Assembly: GCF_014779555.2 (NCBI RefSeq)
Contig: NZ_CP094357.1
Span: 2,728,001-2,792,000, forward strand
From: Lysobacter capsici
GTDB taxonomy: Bacteria; Pseudomonadota; Gammaproteobacteria; Xanthomonadales; Xanthomonadaceae
Length of the DNA: 64,000 nt
Reading direction: 5' to 3'
Both the position numbers and the translations under genes were made by a program. Shown here piece by piece: positions 19,601 to 25,373 of the stretch; the stretch's first letter is position 1; the number at the start of each line of letters is the position of its first letter. The notes under the pieces are model-generated. The model ran no database searches and was not told where the DNA came from. It worked only from the letters and a program-made list of their open reading frames with translations.

Positions 19601-19613
19601 GAATTCGCCGTAG
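7620..19613 (+). CDS. Giant filamentous-haemagglutinin-family TpsA exoprotein (3997 aa)
   Basis: Predicted secreted beta-helical adhesin-type protein exported by TpsB. It has a signal peptide (residues about 1-35, ending AQADPNP), then an Ala/Gln-rich stretch, and a TPS/haemagglutination-activity domain at about 85-300 with NRNGVVFG at 226-233, a variant of the family NPNG motif. Thousands of residues of repetitive beta-helix follow (patterns such as GG.I.L.A...L.V.G and AGRDI), broken near 2830-2990 by a Pro/Tyr-rich insert. The C-terminal third resembles the DUF3739 type. Only four cysteines occur, in two pairs near the end (3855/3861 and 3986/3993). The C-terminal pair recalls the disulfide anchor of Haemophilus HMW1. 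One uninterrupted frame supports the gene. Confidence 0.93.
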   Translation: MTRKPVRGFRTSPLRVLALSAAISMALIGGTAQADPNPFARRGLDPSAQAARAAQQQGLQSVRAQQAAQKSLAAFGRAAQVRSALDAAQVAARAAAAASQIGNNVPNGLGEGGLKIAAGVRIEPGAILANDPRLGGSKLWLGAKTPTQRVDGADTTVTIEQTQKKAILSWESFNVGKQTTVYFDQRGGNQSGGNDWIALNRVDDPSGRPSQILGRIKAEGSVYLLNRNGVVFGGGSQVNTRSLVASSLNLFDNDVAKSNRIFINEGIQRARQDTQDAFVLTSERVDYSGSGALPGQPGDIRIEAGAQIKTAAGGYALIAAPNISNAGSVQGEDGQVQMAAVIGARAGQPSGGNDLRLRYGDIGTVAGTDPAALGYGRFDNTGIIASKRGEVTLTGHDIRQDGYVGTTTGVSRPGKISIVAANHTRASDANTAAELADRIGGSLSFGRDSATVILPERDGENTTSAPSADKAFQPPSATLAGAQIRFQENSLVLMPGAKLDLVGMDVLRQAGVKPPPGRILLEHGATLNVAGLTDVQRPMSDNYVTIERIGENELADSPLLRGGGLFRQKVQLDIREHGVTDDGRAWVGSPLLNAAGYADQVPRKIDQMLVDGGSINVIGREFVARSGSTMELGAGYVHYLGGMVESRRLLGADGRRYSLADADPSQNYLGFADAYTLDHQRWDVQEVFGSPLGGRERRYESDYLEGGDAGSLSIRLKQDASGGANGVESGLLLAGDIHAEAESGRHQIERGELARGGVFKLSVDNGPFTDWRLQSARSEDAPAGFGMNTALPQTFASDGSRVTTLSTQLLNAAGFGTVELNDPRAHIDVAADAQLQVQAGGRIALSGSRINVDGGLQAESGDIVLSAAAEFDNQLKAGERRGITVGSGARLSTRGQWVNDGDRIAEQRSGGANIDGGSIRLSTTSRLQNSGGELRDASGAIVLERGAELDVSGGGRILPDGSLAQKDGVPLGRGGDIALLTYQPAAGDENSLNGNLPASFHAADGEAGQLRFQDATVRAGGLAGGGRLSLQARDVQIGGAAADDARTLQLDAGFFEQGDFGSYDLIAQHDATIAADTTVRVSQRNFVPDREALRLLPTGGDLYAGLNLDGRGANGAFGLIDTYHRPAADFALEAGAATGRTLPNHPQLGQLRDTLLLDEGAQLQLDAGGDARLGSRGQLTVLGGVTAHGGSIALSGDTSVQGLSPSHSPAPIDYWRGSKSVWVGQNAVLDVSGVALLDPFKTPLPQGGAVPRDGRLLDGGRITLSSDSGYVVVEQGAQLDLSGARAVFDLPANSNGLGDAPLAPRTVWSDGGDLVLSSAAGLYFDGDIHAAGGDAQARGGSVQLLAAQSTRPLDNSGGRAPLATSAIVFHQDGSRLNTAAKPGEAIEPGAATPSGKMYFAADRLDGSGVDTLRVGIGEDGLPQGPLVAPVVFDGAVDLSLSRALMMNARAFVAGDASGEAKLSAAYVSLQGLLPGSERSRALAEPGHPGDARLSVEAGFIDIGGRVTLQNFGEARFASRGDLRLHTPTEYQSVAVAGETRQVPGELLTSGDLTLSAAQVYPASGETFIVRALGARNGAGATAPRDETTIRIVGNGNAAALPLSAGGRLLFDASHIEQAGVVRAPGGRIVLGAGAATDPDTLALFGGLALTPTQSVKLGAGSLTSVSLDGRVLPYGKTVDGLQWNASDIEVNLNAPSARQVRIDGADLALDEGARVDLSGGGDLQAFEWIAGTGGSRDVLSAVGTSYADGGSGSATYLYPDQRGVYAVVPGVQSPLAASDPLLSQGQVGGEVGKSVYLSGVQGLADGVYTLLPGRYATLPGAFRVVQRSGGQDSLSSRNLTAPDGTQVVAGYYVDSLSGARDARSNRFEVQSREVWGRYSQYQLSSANTFFAARAAKAGSIAPNLPRDGGQLVLSAQRALELGARLDVAAAAGGAAAQVDIVADAIQIRGDAQAARDGYVQLDANQLSALGAGSLLIGGVRSQTGEGTRLDARTRDLIVSNDASAPLQGAEIVLVARASDGTQGVQIEDGSVIQARGQLAGASDRPLLIGAVADSASNTAAVSGDGALLRVSNAGAVDVQRRNVPAFEQSRGLLRVGERAKLDGGASLTLDSTGQAVVDASASLGGRDIQANSGRIAFTQNDGDYDGFVIGRNTLNQFAAAERVSLRSYGDMAFFGDISVDTDRQLSLSAGRFVGDGGTVTLRADRLSLSNDLGAASTANADASGSGVLQLRGGEVVFGGGDKRLLGFGAVSVDANRSIAVQQRGSFDFGAASLGLRSPLIQADAGADNTLRTTGAIALARSAGDAGSARPQGGAIGLDGASISGNALIRANSGKVGLHARTGDLRLDDGTAIDTSAVPKAIFDQTVYSPGGRIELQADHGAIHLASNASLDVSADAGGGDAGELRIVAPEREAELLGALKGSAPKGRGGRIDIDVGAALDLDGLSQRLNDGGINQRVAVRTRSGDLALSAGHTLKAREISLTADGGADATTRDADNGNVRIAGTLDASGTSGGKIELWGRHGVEIDGRLLANGSAANKRGGEVKIGTGGVSDGTLNADYGYQNVRGEDAGIIRIGRDALIDVRGGSAGGLSGGRVDLRAPLLQGGDVNVVIEDGQGIVGAREVGLEAYAVWSTTDAHDDSTAGKHFDGIVDPAGWYDAQGQLLPGTWTDASGAVLAPPTTPEQLKQYLNRHFFAPDQANRAHQTFYGYVDGDTEAHQSGTLMGFVRNPGFAFGDRFAGVANFRARPGVELRNPDPAINGGAIRVLTNWNLNSGELGNLDFRYNGAAPVLTLRADGDVEVAATISDGFYNYNASGGGAVGSYPVSHQRYTDALSVIDPIAYDYLPEPVQYDGDSEEIGQYYGQYDELLKMLTDPVPELDDVFGPGTSFLKAIEQFLLSGPVDPDPPILGPAPPTSPSGYGDYVSGYRDYLLRLTQQVFDPGIIPTVNERPVLPVLGPVPAAADRTPSLQASALKPMPFADKILAGGDSSSYRFIAGADFSSVAPGVVRGDQNADLKFDGHTTLLQNGKRELLMPNMVRTGTGAIDLAASRDIRFADRDAPASVYTAGRPGEGTSADRSRPTVDSNQSASNTALDVIVTGPVNPEAAGDIGLRAGRDIVGNRQIYDDAAGSRSGNAGSYLGQYWWPWMQTGNVLADDQRTLLSTSINFGGFAQGLLSVGGDIDISAGRDIREVSASAPTTWIKDGNALRVFGGGDIRVDAGRDLLGGDFFVAKGEGEIYAGGRIGSAFDLDALVFIDNISAVASRMRSAVAPILAMQDANWRVTGAQDVEIGRVLNPSYARLPENIADSQSYGSDTQLSVTSVAGDLSFDTLSLGDVLFAYGNRSTSRAQAPYEIHDNPIFAQVLPSRLSLSAAAGNLSLHNGGQLFPSANSQLSLLAGGDLHLLSDQFPLVDTLRMLDIDPDWMPSPFRQLASLPGETAFDYALIDRFEPDRNQRANLHQGDAELVRIYALGDILGGIQSERSSLNTLRIDLPKPATVRAGRDIVDLDFRGQNYRASDATRILAGRDLYYRPLARGNGAFKTSQSWLQIGGPGTFEVQTGRDLGPLTSANEAYANNQLKPDGGGIRSIGNRDNAGLPFQGADLVVRFGVAPGVKTRAFAQRYLDPSSADAASYSALLIAYMQQLRQDELARNGAAGDAPALNADQAWQAFAQQPEAVQQRLVDKVFLDVLKRAGRDNKDPASAEFGKYAAGYRAINTLFPAALGYTANQLEGGQNGAEKPVSTGQLDMRGSTLQTQQGGDIRILGPGGDIQIGSVAAPPMVVNNQGAVVIGPNQQGILTLDIGDIGLFADRSVLLAQSRIFTQRGGDLLIWSSNGDINAGKGAKTSSDKPPVRYVCDIDHNCRIDAKGLVSGAGIATLQTVPGAKAGDAVLVAPRGTIDAGDAGIRISGNLIVAAQTVANADNIQVDGDSIGIPVARGVDTGALSAASSASSGVNAVAQDMAGQRPALATRDIPALISVQVIGFGTCGADDPRCANSP

Positions 19614-19670
19614 CTATCCGGGTTACGCGGCCGCGGGCGGCTCGCTTGCGGTGAAGCGGTCGAATGATCG

Positions 19671-19702
19671 AAAGGGGCGGCCATAGGGCCGCCCCTTTTA
19701 TT
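19671..19702 (+). terminator. Rho-independent terminator after the TpsA gene
   Basis: A perfect 12-base stem, AAAGGGGCGGCC with GGCCGCCCCTTT around the loop ATAG, is followed by TATTTA. It sits 58 bases after the exoprotein stop and would separate that transcript from the phosphate-binding-protein gene. Confidence 0.85.
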
Positions 19703-19741
19703 TACGCGAACGACAAACAACGCGAAAGCCGCGATGCCTGC

Positions 19742-19841
19742 CTGTAGGAGCGGCGCGAGCCGCGACCGCGGGATCACATCTGCACCGGAGATATCGCCGC
19801 AGTTGCGTTGCCGCGGTCGCGGCTCGCGCCGCTCCTACAGG
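19742..19841. repeat. REP dyad (GTAGGAGCGGC family)
   Basis: TGTAGGAGCGGCGCGAGCCG and its reverse complement face each other about 40 bases apart, forming a large potential hairpin. The same element recurs across the window, always between genes. Confidence 0.85.
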
Positions 19842-20015
19842 GGGATTGCATGCGCGGTCTTCGCGAAGATTTTATATTCATCGATAAGCGACGTTAGCCA
19901 TGACGGCGATAACGAAGTTGTGGCACTACAACTGCTACGAAATTCTCATTGCAAACGTGATGCGGGATGGAAACGCACGCCGTCGCGAAACATAAAGAAA
20001 GCTTCGAAGTGTCCG

Positions 20016-20114
20016 TGTAGGAGCGGCGTAAGCCGCGACCGCGAAATCGCGCATATGACGAAAATAACGCCATAGTTGCGTTGTCGCGGTCGCGGCTTAC
20101 GCCGCTCCTACAGG
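20016..20114. repeat. REP dyad (GTAGGAGCGGC family)
   Basis: Second dyad in the spacer 19614-20635. The arms are TGTAGGAGCGGCGTAAGCCG and its complement. Apart from the terminator and two dyads, this 1-kb spacer is AT-richer than its surroundings and shows no convincing gene. Possible PhoB half-sites (for example ATGACAG at 20320) are too weak to annotate. Confidence 0.85.
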
Positions 20115-20635
20115 GATGCATTGCGACGTCCGTATCGGTCTGGCCGCAATGCACGCATCGATTGCGCCGGCGCCAATTGATAAAAAAAGCTCGCTCAACG
20201 TTGCATCCGCGCATCATCGCGCCCCTGAATAAAACCAAAAACCAAGACGCAAACACTGCTGCCCAATGCCGATGACATCGAATGCAATCGCGCACGCCGT
20301 CATCTCAACGAATCAAGACATGACAGTCGCATCCAACGCAGCGATACGCGCGATCGCAATGTGATGCGTTGCGCATCGCGCTTGTCATCTGGGCAAGCAA
20401 CGACATTCGCATCGACACAAATGCTTAGCACTTGCGAATCCGAAACGAATTCGCGCGGCTAACTCCGCGTCGCGCATGCCTTTTGGCGATGTCACAAATT
20501 CTTACTTGCGCGGTCGTCGCCATGGCACACGCCGCGCGCATCGTGTGCCTGCGTCAAACAGCTCGTGATCGACGCACCGCATCGATTGGATTGATTCGCG
20601 GGCCCATGCCCGTAAACCCAACAAGGAGAAGTCTC

Positions 20636-21964
20636 GTGCATCGCAACAAGCTTCATATCAGCCTGCTGGCTGTCAGCGTTCTCATGGCCGCCGCCGGTTC
20701 GGCGACCGCGGCCGACCTGTATGCCGGTGGCGCCACCTTCCCGGCGCCGGCGTATGTCGGCGACCTGTACAACTCGCTGAGCCCGAAGGCGCGCCTGTCG
20801 CGCGACGCCGCGATCACCGCGCCGGCCGTCGGCTTCAGCGTTGCCGGTCTGGGCAACTCGACCGGCAGCAAAGTTCCGGTGTTCGCCAAGTACCGCACGC
20901 TGTTTCCCAGCGACGCGGTCTCCTACTGCCAGACCGGCAGCGGCACCGGCAAGAAGGTGTTGAACAACGACACCGTGTTCGCCAACGGCAACTGCGGCGA
21001 CGCCTCCAGCGCCGCGGCCACCGGCTTCACCGCGCTGAGCACCACCCCGGACTTCATCGGCACCGACTCGCCGATCAGCACCGCGGACTACAACACCTTC
21101 AACACCAACATGGCCTCGACCCGCACCGCGATCGTGCAGATCCCGACCATCGCCGGCGCCATCGCCCTGCCGTTCAAGGACAACGCCGCCACCGGTCTGA
21201 CCTCGGTCGCGCTGACCACCCAGCAGGTCTGCCAGATCTATTCGGCGCAGATCACCGATTGGGCCGACTCGCGCCTGGGCCTGACCCTGAGCGGTTCGCC
21301 GCACCCGATCACGATCGTCTACCGCAGCGAAGGCAGCGGCACCTCGTTCGCGTTCACCAGCTACCTGGCCGCTCAGTGCAACGGCAAGTTCGGCGTCGCC
21401 GCCGGTTACTTCAAGCCCGACCAGAGCTTCGCCGCCGCCGTCACCCAGGCCGGCAGCCTGCCGGCCTATGCCGCCGTCTCGCCGCAGAGCGGCAACAGCG
21501 GCGTGGTGTCGAAGGTCAAGACCACCACCGACGCGCTCGGCTACGCCGACATCGCCGAAGTGCTGTCGCAGGGCGTGATGTACGCCAGCGTCAACGGCTT
21601 CGACCCGGCCGCGCTGCCGGCCTCGATCAGCATCACCCCGGCCAACCTGCTGTCGGGTCAGGTGCTCAACGGCGCCACCACCGCCGCCGTTCCGGGCTCG
21701 GCTCCGGCCGCCGCCAAGAACTGCCTGCGTCTGGTCAGCCCGGCCGCGCCGATCTCCAGCGCCTACCCGATCGTCGCGATCACCTACGTCGCCGGTTACT
21801 ACGCGGGCAACCCGGCCGCCAACGTCACCCCGATCAAGAACCTGTTCAAGCTGTTCTACGACACCACCAACCGTCCGGCCCTGCCGACCGGTTATGCCTA
21901 CGTCGACGGCAACGCGCTGTTCCGCAGCTCGGTCGTTTCCTCGGTCAACAGCTGCATCAACTGA
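20636..21964 (+). CDS. PstS/DING-like phosphate-type periplasmic substrate-binding protein
   Basis: Predicted periplasmic binding protein of the PstS superfamily (442 aa). AAGGAG at 20623 is well spaced from the GTG at 20636, and a signal peptide follows (HISLLAVSVLMAAAGSATAADL). Family features are YAGGATFPAPAYVGDLY at the mature N-terminus (compare GAGATFPAP in PstS), IGTDSPIS, IALPFKD, and VYRSEGSGTSFAFTSYL, the phosphate-contacting region. There are at least six cysteines, more than in E. coli PstS and suggestive of disulfides. No pstCAB genes are adjacent, so it may be a stand-alone scavenger or surface protein. Phosphate as the ligand is inferred from the family. Confidence 0.85.
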   Translation: MHRNKLHISLLAVSVLMAAAGSATAADLYAGGATFPAPAYVGDLYNSLSPKARLSRDAAITAPAVGFSVAGLGNSTGSKVPVFAKYRTLFPSDAVSYCQTGSGTGKKVLNNDTVFANGNCGDASSAAATGFTALSTTPDFIGTDSPISTADYNTFNTNMASTRTAIVQIPTIAGAIALPFKDNAATGLTSVALTTQQVCQIYSAQITDWADSRLGLTLSGSPHPITIVYRSEGSGTSFAFTSYLAAQCNGKFGVAAGYFKPDQSFAAAVTQAGSLPAYAAVSPQSGNSGVVSKVKTTTDALGYADIAEVLSQGVMYASVNGFDPAALPASISITPANLLSGQVLNGATTAAVPGSAPAAAKNCLRLVSPAAPISSAYPIVAITYVAGYYAGNPAANVTPIKNLFKLFYDTTNRPALPTGYAYVDGNALFRSSVVSSVNSCIN

Positions 21965-22018
21965 TCGCGGGCGCGGCGGCGGAAGGATCCGCCGCCGCGC
22001 ATGGGCGGTCAGGCAATA

Positions 22019-22055
22019 AAAAAAGCTCCCCGGTCGCATCGGGGAGCTTTTTCTT
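22019..22055. terminator. Bidirectional terminator between convergent genes
   Basis: The stem AAAAGCTCCCCG / CGGGGAGCTTTT with a seven-base loop is flanked by A-runs and T-runs on both sides. It can stop both the phosphate-binding-protein transcript and the convergent small gene. A GC-rich hairpin (GGCGGCGGA..TCCGCCGCC) precedes it at 21975-21998. Confidence 0.9.
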
Positions 22056-22110
22056 TGTTCGGACGTTGGCTTGCCGCGTGCTTCGGTGTTGCGTTGAAGC
22101 GATCAGCGCA

Positions 22111-22608
22111 TCAGGTACCGCAGAAGCAGGTCGCGCTGGCGCCCGCGCGGGTGCCGGCCGGGGTGTCGATGAACAGCGAGCACTGCGAGGTATCGCTGCT
22201 GCCCTGGGTCGGCGTGCTCTGCGCGCTGGCGTTGCAGGTGCTGACGGTGCCCTTGCGGCCGCTGCTCACGGTCGCGGTCTGGCAGTTGGCCGAAATCTCG
22301 TCGCCGGTGCTCAGCAGCGCGCTGTTGTCGACCGCGACCACCGACTCGGGCGAGGACGCTAGGCCGGCGCCGAACACTTCGACCTTGCGCGAGCTCTTGG
22401 GGCAGGCGAACGAGGTGGTGCAGAACTTCGATTCCGACACGCCGGCATTGGCGTTGACGCTGCCGTACACCTGCACGACGCCGGGGAAGAAGCTGACCGT
22501 GTTGCAGCTGGCTTCGGCGCGGGCCTGCGGCGCGGCGAACACGCTCGCCGCGAGCATCGCGGCGGTCAACAGCAGTTTCGCGCCGATCGCGCGGTTGAGG
22601 TAATCCAT
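22111..22608 (-). CDS. Small secreted Cys-rich protein of unknown function
   Basis: This gene encodes 165 residues. I chose the ATG at 22608 because GGAGAG precedes it at a good distance and a signal peptide follows (AKLLLTAAMLAASVFAAPQARA). The mature part has eight cysteines, ending with the pattern ATCFCGT, which suggests several disulfides and an extracellular or periplasmic location. I do not recognise a family. It converges on the phosphate-binding-protein gene and shares its terminator. The spacer upstream (22609-22943) holds its likely promoter and nothing else I can name. Confidence 0.65.
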   Translation of the reverse strand: MDYLNRAIGAKLLLTAAMLAASVFAAPQARAEASCNTVSFFPGVVQVYGSVNANAGVSESKFCTTSFACPKSSRKVEVFGAGLASSPESVVAVDNSALLSTGDEISANCQTATVSSGRKGTVSTCNASAQSTPTQGSSDTSQCSLFIDTPAGTRAGASATCFCGT

Positions 22609-22943
22609 TTGAGTCTCTCCATGAAAGCGTGAAAGGTGGGATGAATCCGGCACGGATGTGCGACATCCGCGGGGCGGGGAGACGCCGTGTACAGCCGGGC
22701 GCGAATGCGGCGGCTGGAGATCGAATGCAGATGGACGGCCAAGGCGCGCGTCGTGCCGGACGGCAGCCAGCAATGCTGAAAGTGTCGCGGGCGTTCCTTT
22801 CCCCAGCGATAGGAGAACAGCTTCACGTGTCGATGCTGTTGCATGCGCGTGAACCCGGTGCCGGCGCAAGGATTTATTTGCGGGTTTCGGGGTAGGGCGG
22901 CCCGGATCGTTAAGCCCCCTCGCCACGAAACCGCGCCATACCC

Positions 22944-23541
22944 CTGTAGGAGCGGCGTGAGCCGCGACCGCGGGATTTCGGCTACGTCGCGGGTTTCGTC
23001 GCAGCTACGGCGCCGCGGTCGCGGCTCACGCCGCTCCTACAAGGCGAGCACGAACCCACGCAATCTCCCTGTAGGAGCGGCGCAAGCCGCGACCGCGGGA
23101 TTTCGGCAACGTCGAAGGTTTCGTCGCAGTTGCGGCGTCGCGGTCGCGGCTCGCGCCGCTCCTACAGGGCGAGCACGAACCCACGTAATCTCCCTGTAGG
23201 AGCGGCGCAAGCCGCGACCGCGGGATTTCGGTGACGTCGAAGGTTTCGTCGTAGTTGCGGCGTCGCAGTCGCGGCTCACGCCGGTCCTACAGTGCGAGCA
23301 CGAAGCCGCGCAATCCCCTGTAGGAGCGGCGTGAGCCGCGACCGCGGGATTTCGGTAACGTCGAAGGTTTCGTCGCAGTTGCGGTGTCGCGGTCGCGGCT
23401 CGCGTCGCTCCTACAGGGCAAGCACGAAGCCGCGCAATCCACCTGTAGGAGCGGCGCAAGCCGCGACCGCGGGATTTCGGTGACGTCGAAGGTTTCGTCG
23501 CAGTTGCGGTGTCGCGGTCGCGGCTTACGCCGCTCCTACAG
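22944..23541. repeat. Tandem array of five REP dyads, period about 125 bp
   Basis: Five units start at 22944, 23069, 23194, 23318 and 23443. Each has CTGTAGGAGCGGCG..AGCC, the spacer GGGATTTCGG..ACGTCG.. and the facing complement, then a linker like GCGAGCACGAA. The arms alternate between GTGAGC, GCAAGC and CTCACG/CTCGCG variants. Each unit is itself a long hairpin. The array separates the Cys-rich gene from the end of the polyamine operon. Confidence 0.9.
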
Positions 23542-23562
23542 GGCCAGCCCGAGGCTAGCCGT

Positions 23563-24378
23563 TCAATCGCGCAACCGCGCCAAACTCCGCTCGCGCCGAT
23601 GCATCAGCACGCCGGCCAGGCTGACGCCGATCGCCACCAGCACCACGATGATCGTGGTCAGCGCGTTGATCTCCGGGGTCACGCCGATCTTGACCTTCGA
23701 ATACACCAGCATCGGCAGGGTGGTCGAACCCGGGCCGGAGGTGAAGCTGGCGATCACCAGGTCGTCCAGCGACAAGGTGAAGGCGAGCAGCCAACCGGCC
23801 AGCAAGGCCGGCGCGATCAACGGCAGGGTGATCACGAAGAACACCCGCCACGGCTTCGCGCCCAGGTCCATCGCCGCCTCTTCCAGGCTGGCGTCCATCG
23901 AGGTCATGCGCGAACGCACCACCACGGTGACGTAGCACGCGGTCAAGGTGATGTGGGCGAGGGTGATCGTGGTCATGCCGCGCTCGGGCCAGCCGAAGAT
24001 CTGCTGCAGGCCGACGAACAGCAGCAGCGAAGACAGGCCGAGCATCACGTCCGGCATCACCATCGGCGCCGAATTCATCAGGCTCAGCAATCCGCGCCCG
24101 GGAAACCGGCCGAACCGCGACAAGGCCAGACCGCTCGCGGTGCCCAGCGCGACCGCGGCGGTGGCCGAGATCGCGGCGATCGTGAGGCTGCGCTGCGCGG
24201 CTTCGAGAATCTGCTCGTTGCGCAGCAGCGCGCCGTACCACTGCAGCGAGAACCCGCCCCAGGTGGTGGCGCGGTCCGAGCCGCTGAACGAGTACACGAT
24301 CACCGACACGATCGGCAGGTACAAGAACGCGTAGCCCAGCACCATCAGCGTGTACAGCGCGAACGGCCGCCGGCTCAC
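23563..24378 (-). CDS. potI: Polyamine (putrescine-type) ABC transporter permease PotI
   Basis: Inner-membrane permease of a spermidine/putrescine importer, 271 residues. Six membrane helices are apparent (first FALYTLMVLGYAFLYLPIVSVIVYSFS), with the EAA loop EEAAMDLGAKPWRVFFVITLPLIAP that docks on the ATPase. The GTG start at 24378 overlaps the potH stop (GTGA). It is the last gene of a four-gene set in the order potF-potG-potH-potI on the minus strand, as in E. coli potFGHI. Confidence 0.93.
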   Translation of the reverse strand: MSRRPFALYTLMVLGYAFLYLPIVSVIVYSFSGSDRATTWGGFSLQWYGALLRNEQILEAAQRSLTIAAISATAAVALGTASGLALSRFGRFPGRGLLSLMNSAPMVMPDVMLGLSSLLLFVGLQQIFGWPERGMTTITLAHITLTACYVTVVVRSRMTSMDASLEEAAMDLGAKPWRVFFVITLPLIAPALLAGWLLAFTLSLDDLVIASFTSGPGSTTLPMLVYSKVKIGVTPEINALTTIIVVLVAIGVSLAGVLMHRRERSLARLRD

Positions 24379-25373
24379 GACTGCGCCTCGCGCGCGACGC
24401 GCCGGTTCTCGACGTACTCGAACAACAAGGTCGGCAGCACGATCAACAGCAGCATCGCAACCGCGATCGCCGCGGTCAGCGGCCAGTCGCGGTTGGTGAA
24501 GAACTCGGTCCACAGCACTCGGCCGATGGTCAGCGCGTCGGGGCCGCCGAGCACATCGGGAATCACGAATTCGCCGACCGCCGGGATGAACACCAGCAAG
24601 GTGCCGGCGAGAATGCCCGGAAACGACAGCGGCAAGGTCACCCGCACGAACGCCTGCCAGGGTTTCGCGCCGAGGTCGGCGGCGGCTTCGAGCAAGGTGA
24701 AATCCAGGCGGATCAGGGTCGCCGCGAGCGGCAGGATCATGAAGGGCATGTAGTTGTAGGCGATGCCGATGTACACCGCCAAGTCCGTATGCAGTACCGC
24801 CTGGCCCGGCTCGATGATGCCGACCGCGGCCAGCGCCTGACTGATCACACCGTTGGCGCGCAGCAGGCCGATCAGCGCGTAGGTGCGCAGCAGCGAACTG
24901 GTCCAGAACGGCAGGATCACCAGCACCAGCAACAACAGACGCAGGCTGCGCGGCGCGCGCGCGATGCCGTAGGCGATCGGATAACCCAGCAACAGACAGC
25001 ACAGGGTCGAAACCGAAGCGAACAACAGCGACTTCAGATAGGCCGCGATGTACAGCGGATCGGCCAGCAGCGCAGCGTAGTTGGACGCGTGCAGGCGCAG
25101 CGAGGTCGCGCCGTCGGCGCTGGTTTCCAATAGCGGCGTATACGGCGGCACCTGCCCGAACACCGCCTGGGCGAAGCTGATCTTCAGCACGATCAGGAAC
25201 GGCACGCAGAAGAACAGCGCCAGCCACAGCATCGGGATCGCGGTGACGACGAAGCGCCCGCGCCGGGTGCGGAACTCGTCGCCTACGGCGCGGAACCACC
25301 CGAAAAGGTTGTAAACGACATCCGCCCAGAACCCCCAGGCCCCCGAGTCGCGCTTCTGCTCGCGCCCGCTCAC
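24375..25373 (-). CDS. potH: Polyamine ABC transporter permease PotH
   Basis: Second permease of the importer (332 aa). An N-terminal cytoplasmic extension precedes the first helix (FVVTAIPMLWLALFFCVPFLIVLKISFA). The EAA motif is EAAADLGAKPWQAFVRVTLPLSFPG. The GTG at 25373 overlaps the potG stop by four bases, and the gene overlaps potI in the same way, so the operon is tightly coupled. The longer open frame upstream belongs to a shadow of potG. Confidence 0.93.
   Translation of the reverse strand: MSGREQKRDSGAWGFWADVVYNLFGWFRAVGDEFRTRRGRFVVTAIPMLWLALFFCVPFLIVLKISFAQAVFGQVPPYTPLLETSADGATSLRLHASNYAALLADPLYIAAYLKSLLFASVSTLCCLLLGYPIAYGIARAPRSLRLLLLVLVILPFWTSSLLRTYALIGLLRANGVISQALAAVGIIEPGQAVLHTDLAVYIGIAYNYMPFMILPLAATLIRLDFTLLEAAADLGAKPWQAFVRVTLPLSFPGILAGTLLVFIPAVGEFVIPDVLGGPDALTIGRVLWTEFFTNRDWPLTAAIAVAMLLLIVLPTLLFEYVENRRVAREAQS

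Noticed and set aside
20320-20337. Pho box upstream of the phosphate-binding-protein gene
   Set aside because: One half-site (ATGACAG) fits well but the second matches only three of seven positions. Kept as a hypothesis in the findings, not annotated.
22944-23541. Regular 125-bp spacing as a CRISPR array
   Set aside because: Units are long hairpins that differ internally, the spacers are the same sequence rather than unique, and no cas genes are nearby.
23563-25299. Apparent 578-codon frame joining potI with upstream sequence
   Set aside because: The upstream half is out of frame with the real potH product. The GTGA overlap gives two separate permeases, each with its own EAA motif.
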